A DNA stretch of 64,000 nt, from NCBI GenBank assembly GCA_945897725.1, contig CAMDFR010000002.1, positions 98,595 through 162,594 of the forward strand, read 5' to 3'. This document shows, in pieces, positions 61,942 through 64,000 of the stretch. Within the stretch, counting starts at the first letter, position 1, and each line of letters starts with the position of its first letter. Below the pieces are notes generated by a model that did not search any database, was not told the DNA's origin, and worked only from the letters and a program-made list of their open reading frames with translations. A program made the position numbers and the translations under genes. This stretch comes from Chitinophaga pinensis. Its GTDB lineage: Bacteria; Bacteroidota; Bacteroidia; Chitinophagales; CAMDFR01.

Positions 61942-62640
61942 ATGAAAGAAGCATCTCAAGCGATTAATCAAATTCAATATGTCAGCAATTTTCAGGACCT
62001 CGTCTCCACGCCGTTTCAAGGAGACATCAATGCGATATGCTGGACGCGGTCATTGAGTGGAGATTTTGCGGAGATTGTGAGAAAGCTTGCACCGAAAGAA
62101 AATATGTGCGAGCTGGAAGTGGAGGATTTGCTTGCCTTAGCGTTGAGTGACGAAGGAAAATTAGCTCGTGATATTCTTATACAGGATATGAAGTTTTTAG
62201 AAACACATGGTGCATCTCCCATTCTTAATATTATCAAGTGTTACGAAAGAGAGGATGGTGATGTCTTTTTTCCCACCGATGTATATTCTTTTCATGTAGA
62301 TCGTTCTCCTGTACCGGCCGACACCTTTCTATGTACCTATTATGGTGCCTCGAGCGATATTTTAGCCAATGCAGATGCGGAGCAAAAAGTGTTGGTTCCC
62401 GAAATACGAGAGGCACTCAAAAAAATATTCGATGGATCGGCGGAAGACTTTGATTCTTTTTTAGTAGAGCATTTTTTTGATTTGCATTATAGAGCTAAAA
62501 CGAATGCAGTACCCATCAACCTCGGCGTAGGTCAACTTTGGCGTCTGGCTGTTGATCATCCTGAAAGTACTGTGCTACCTTGTATTCACAGGGCACCAAA
62601 AGAGAAAGATGGCGAGCTTCGTTTGTTATTGATTTGTTAA
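61942..62640 (+). CDS. DUF1826 family protein
   Basis: The 232-residue protein matches DUF1826: ICWTRSLSGDFAEIVRKL near the start, DVYSFHVDRSPVPADTFLCTYYGASSDIL in the middle and VDHPESTVLPCIHRAPK towards the end. In proteobacteria DUF1826 genes often belong to zinc-starvation regulons; here no zinc genes are adjacent, so this link is only suggestive. The His/Asp/Cys set in FHVDR, CTYYG and PCIHR could bind metal. It stands alone between the element at 61751 and marR. Confidence 0.75.
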   Translation: MKEASQAINQIQYVSNFQDLVSTPFQGDINAICWTRSLSGDFAEIVRKLAPKENMCELEVEDLLALALSDEGKLARDILIQDMKFLETHGASPILNIIKCYEREDGDVFFPTDVYSFHVDRSPVPADTFLCTYYGASSDILANADAEQKVLVPEIREALKKIFDGSAEDFDSFLVEHFFDLHYRAKTNAVPINLGVGQLWRLAVDHPESTVLPCIHRAPKEKDGELRLLLIC

Positions 62641-62721
62641 ATAGGAAGGAGATAGGGCATTTAAAAATGTAGATTTTGTCGGTATTATTTACAATAAAAA
62701 ATTTATGATTTTTATATAATT

Positions 62722-62753
62722 ACTTGTATATACAACTAAACGTCTTATATTTG
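62722..62753 (+). promoter_or_regulatory. marR promoter with 16-bp MarR-type operator
   Basis: CTTG (62723-62726), a 19-bp spacer and TATATTTG (62746-62753) form a full promoter. The palindrome ACTTGTA-TA-TACAACT (62722-62737) covers the -33 element. It matches the site at 63245-63260 in all but one arm position and the two central bases. Confidence 0.65.
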
Positions 62754-62769
62754 TTTTCAATATTTCGTA

Positions 62770-63225
62770 ATGTCATCAATAGAAGAAGCCATCAAGCAAA
62801 AGCATTTTGAATCAGAGCAACTCAGGGCTTCGATCAATTTGATGTATACTGCCAATTGGCTCTATAATAAGATTAATGGTTTTCTGAAACCCTTTAATGT
62901 CACCCACGAACAATTTAATGTCCTAAGAATTTTGAAAGGAAGCCATCCTAAGTATATGTGTCAGAAAGATATACTCTCCCGAATGATTTCACCCAATTCT
63001 AATCTAACATTGATTGTCAAAAAGTTGATCGCAAAGCAATTAATTACTGTTGAACAATCTGGTGTAGATAAACGGGAATACCAAATCAATATTTCTAGAT
63101 CGGGTATTGCCTTGATAAAAAAAATTAATGAGGAGTTGTCAAAAAATAAGTCGGAGTTAGGTCAACTTAACAATTCAGAATTTTTTCATTTAAACGCCTT
63201 GTTAGATAAATTCAGAGCACATTGA
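62770..63225 (+). CDS. MarR family transcriptional regulator
   Basis: The 151-residue protein has the MarR winged-helix layout: a first helix ASINLMYTANWLYNKINGFLKPFNVTHEQFNVLRILKG, the HTH with CQKDILSRMISPNSNLTLIVKKLIAKQLITV, the wing SGVDKREYQINISRSG, and a C-terminal dimer helix. It resembles the short regulators that control small flavin or redox operons in Bacteroidota. It lies between two near-identical 16-bp palindromes, one before itself and one before the next gene, which implies self-repression and control of the downstream genes. Confidence 0.9.
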   Translation: MSSIEEAIKQKHFESEQLRASINLMYTANWLYNKINGFLKPFNVTHEQFNVLRILKGSHPKYMCQKDILSRMISPNSNLTLIVKKLIAKQLITVEQSGVDKREYQINISRSGIALIKKINEELSKNKSELGQLNNSEFFHLNALLDKFRAH

Positions 63226-63244
63226 ACTTTTTTTTGTGCTATAT

Positions 63245-63260
63245 AGTTGTAGGTACAACT
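63245..63260 (+). promoter_or_regulatory. Second MarR-type operator
   Basis: AGTTGTA-GG-TACAACT is a perfect 7-bp inverted repeat with a 2-bp centre. It repeats the operator before marR and overlaps a TTG (63247-63249) placed 17 bp before TATTTTTC (63267-63274), a near -7 box. Confidence 0.6.
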
Positions 63261-63295
63261 AATAAAAATATTTTTCATCCTTAAATCAATAAAAA

Positions 63296-63703
63296 ATGAA
63301 CACTAAATTAAGTTTAAAACAAATCATGATTGCTGCAGCAATGTCAGCCGGCGTTTCTGTTGTTATCAATGCCATCGTTTTTCTGGTTGGTCATGCCACA
63401 GGCATAATCACTGATGATGTTATGATTCAGCCGATGCAACCGCTTCAAATCATGCCAGTGATTATGGCTAGCCTTCTTCCAACCTTTGTAGGAGCATTTG
63501 TGTTTTTTCTATTTGAAAAATATTCTTCCAATGGTTTTAGAAATTTTAGCATACTAGCTGTTGTGTTGTTGTTATTGTCTTTCTATAGTCCATTCGCAAT
63601 GATACCAGGTGCTAGCGTATCTTATTCTATGGCATTAGAAGTGATGCATATAGTGGTGGCTGGTTCATTATTGTTTTTTATCAACAAGGCAAAGAATAGA
63701 TAA
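63296..63703 (+). CDS. DUF6069 family membrane protein
   Basis: The 135-residue protein has four membrane segments (about 10-33, 52-72, 84-102 and 110-128), and the extracytoplasmic loop ITDDVMIQPMQPLQI between the first two. This matches DUF6069, a family of small integral membrane proteins without known function that often sit beside MarR- or TetR-type regulators and oxidoreductases. It lies behind the second MarR operator and before an LLM oxidoreductase gene, so it is probably part of that regulon. Confidence 0.7.
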   Translation: MNTKLSLKQIMIAAAMSAGVSVVINAIVFLVGHATGIITDDVMIQPMQPLQIMPVIMASLLPTFVGAFVFFLFEKYSSNGFRNFSILAVVLLLLSFYSPFAMIPGASVSYSMALEVMHIVVAGSLLFFINKAKNR

Positions 63704-63772
63704 ACGCTGATAAAGTCAATGGTATTGTTTCAATTAGATTATTTTTAATCATTCTTTTTTAAACATTATTTT

Positions 63773-64000
63773 ATGGAAATTGGTATTGACAGTTTTGCTG
63801 CGGTTCAACATGTAAGCCATAACTCTCCAAAAGATAGAGCACAATCTATTGCCGAATTATTGGAGCGAATTGTTCATGCAGACAGAGTAGGACTTGATTT
63901 GTTTGGAATTGGTGAGCACCATAGAAAAGAGTTTTTAGATGCCGCCCCGACCATTTTATTGGCTGCAGCCGCGGCGCAAACCAAACGTATCAAATTGACT
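63773..64000 (+). CDS. LLM-class flavin-dependent oxidoreductase, N-terminal part
   Basis: The frame runs from ATG 63773 to the window edge (76 codons, no stop), so the gene is cut. The visible part begins [16 protein letters not shown] and continues with [49 protein letters not shown], which is the first barrel segment of luciferase-like monooxygenases, with the GEHH motif that lines the flavin site. Its substrate is unknown. It follows the DUF6069 gene by 69 bp and probably belongs to the MarR-controlled group. Confidence 0.85.
   Translation, partial: MEIGIDSFAAVQHVSHNSPKDRAQSIAELLERIVHADRVGLDLFGIGEHHRKEFLDAAPTILLAAAAAQTKRIKLT

Overview
The window is ordinary chromosomal DNA of a Bacteroidota bacterium, probably a Chitinophagia/Sphingobacteriia-like or Flavobacteriia-like lineage. 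Three things support this: promoters of the Bacteroidota type (-7 box TAnnTTTG, often with TTG/TTTG about 19 bp upstream), few Shine-Dalgarno sites, and type IX secretion (a 2,487-residue SprA translocon gene plus a secreted protein with a type A sorting domain). The ruvA-sprA-gcvH-vanZ order is also one known from gliding Bacteroidota. The genome is AT-rich and the genes are tightly packed to about 54.9 kb.

Layout. 0.3-5.2 kb: translation/transcription operon rimP-nusA-infB, with a promoter followed by a terminator-like hairpin in its leader. 5.2-8.1 kb: an Ig-like lipoprotein, a gamma-carbonic anhydrase-like protein and isopentenyl-diphosphate isomerase. 8.2-13.8 kb: the elongasome cluster mreB-mreC-mreD-PBP2-rodA, then convergent recO. 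14.7-23.7 kb: CBS protein, PpiD-like foldase, DUF2480, MltD-like transglycosylase, tRNA-Phe(GAA), a Crp/Fnr regulator, heme A synthase, a secreted unknown, RNase H and ruvA. 23.8-32.8 kb: sprA, gcvH, vanZ-like and DUF4286. 32.8-39.8 kb: mostly minus strand (secreted unknown, lpxH, LUD protein, ftsH, rsfS, radC, rpsT), with birA divergent from rsfS. 40-49.1 kb: 2-oxoglutarate dehydrogenase E1 and E2, a lysine-rich histone-H1-like protein, a UvrD helicase-nuclease with putative Fe-S cysteines, DinB and AlkD-like proteins. 49.2-51 kb: a tandem duplication of a small Cys-rich lipoprotein gene plus rluB, in which one rluB copy has decayed. 51-54.9 kb: nitronate monooxygenase-like enzyme, a small membrane protein and a TonB-dependent receptor. 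55-61 kb: the accessory-looking part, where prfA is followed by an Ntn-hydrolase/membrane fusion, a gene remnant, an attC-like palindrome, a MazEF-type toxin-antitoxin pair, a T9SS cargo protein and at least seven copies of a palindromic intergenic repeat. 61-64 kb: fasciclin-domain protein, DUF1826 protein and a MarR-controlled group (marR, DUF6069 membrane protein, LLM flavin oxidoreductase cut by the window end) with two matching 16-bp operators.

I see no CRISPR array, prophage, transposase or integrase. I found no convincing new multi-gene system. The best leads are the decayed lipoprotein/rluB duplication, the 55-61 kb repeat family with the attC-like element beside the toxin-antitoxin pair, the MarR operator pair and the leader hairpin of the nusA operon. 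All family names rest on recognising motifs by eye; no database search was run.
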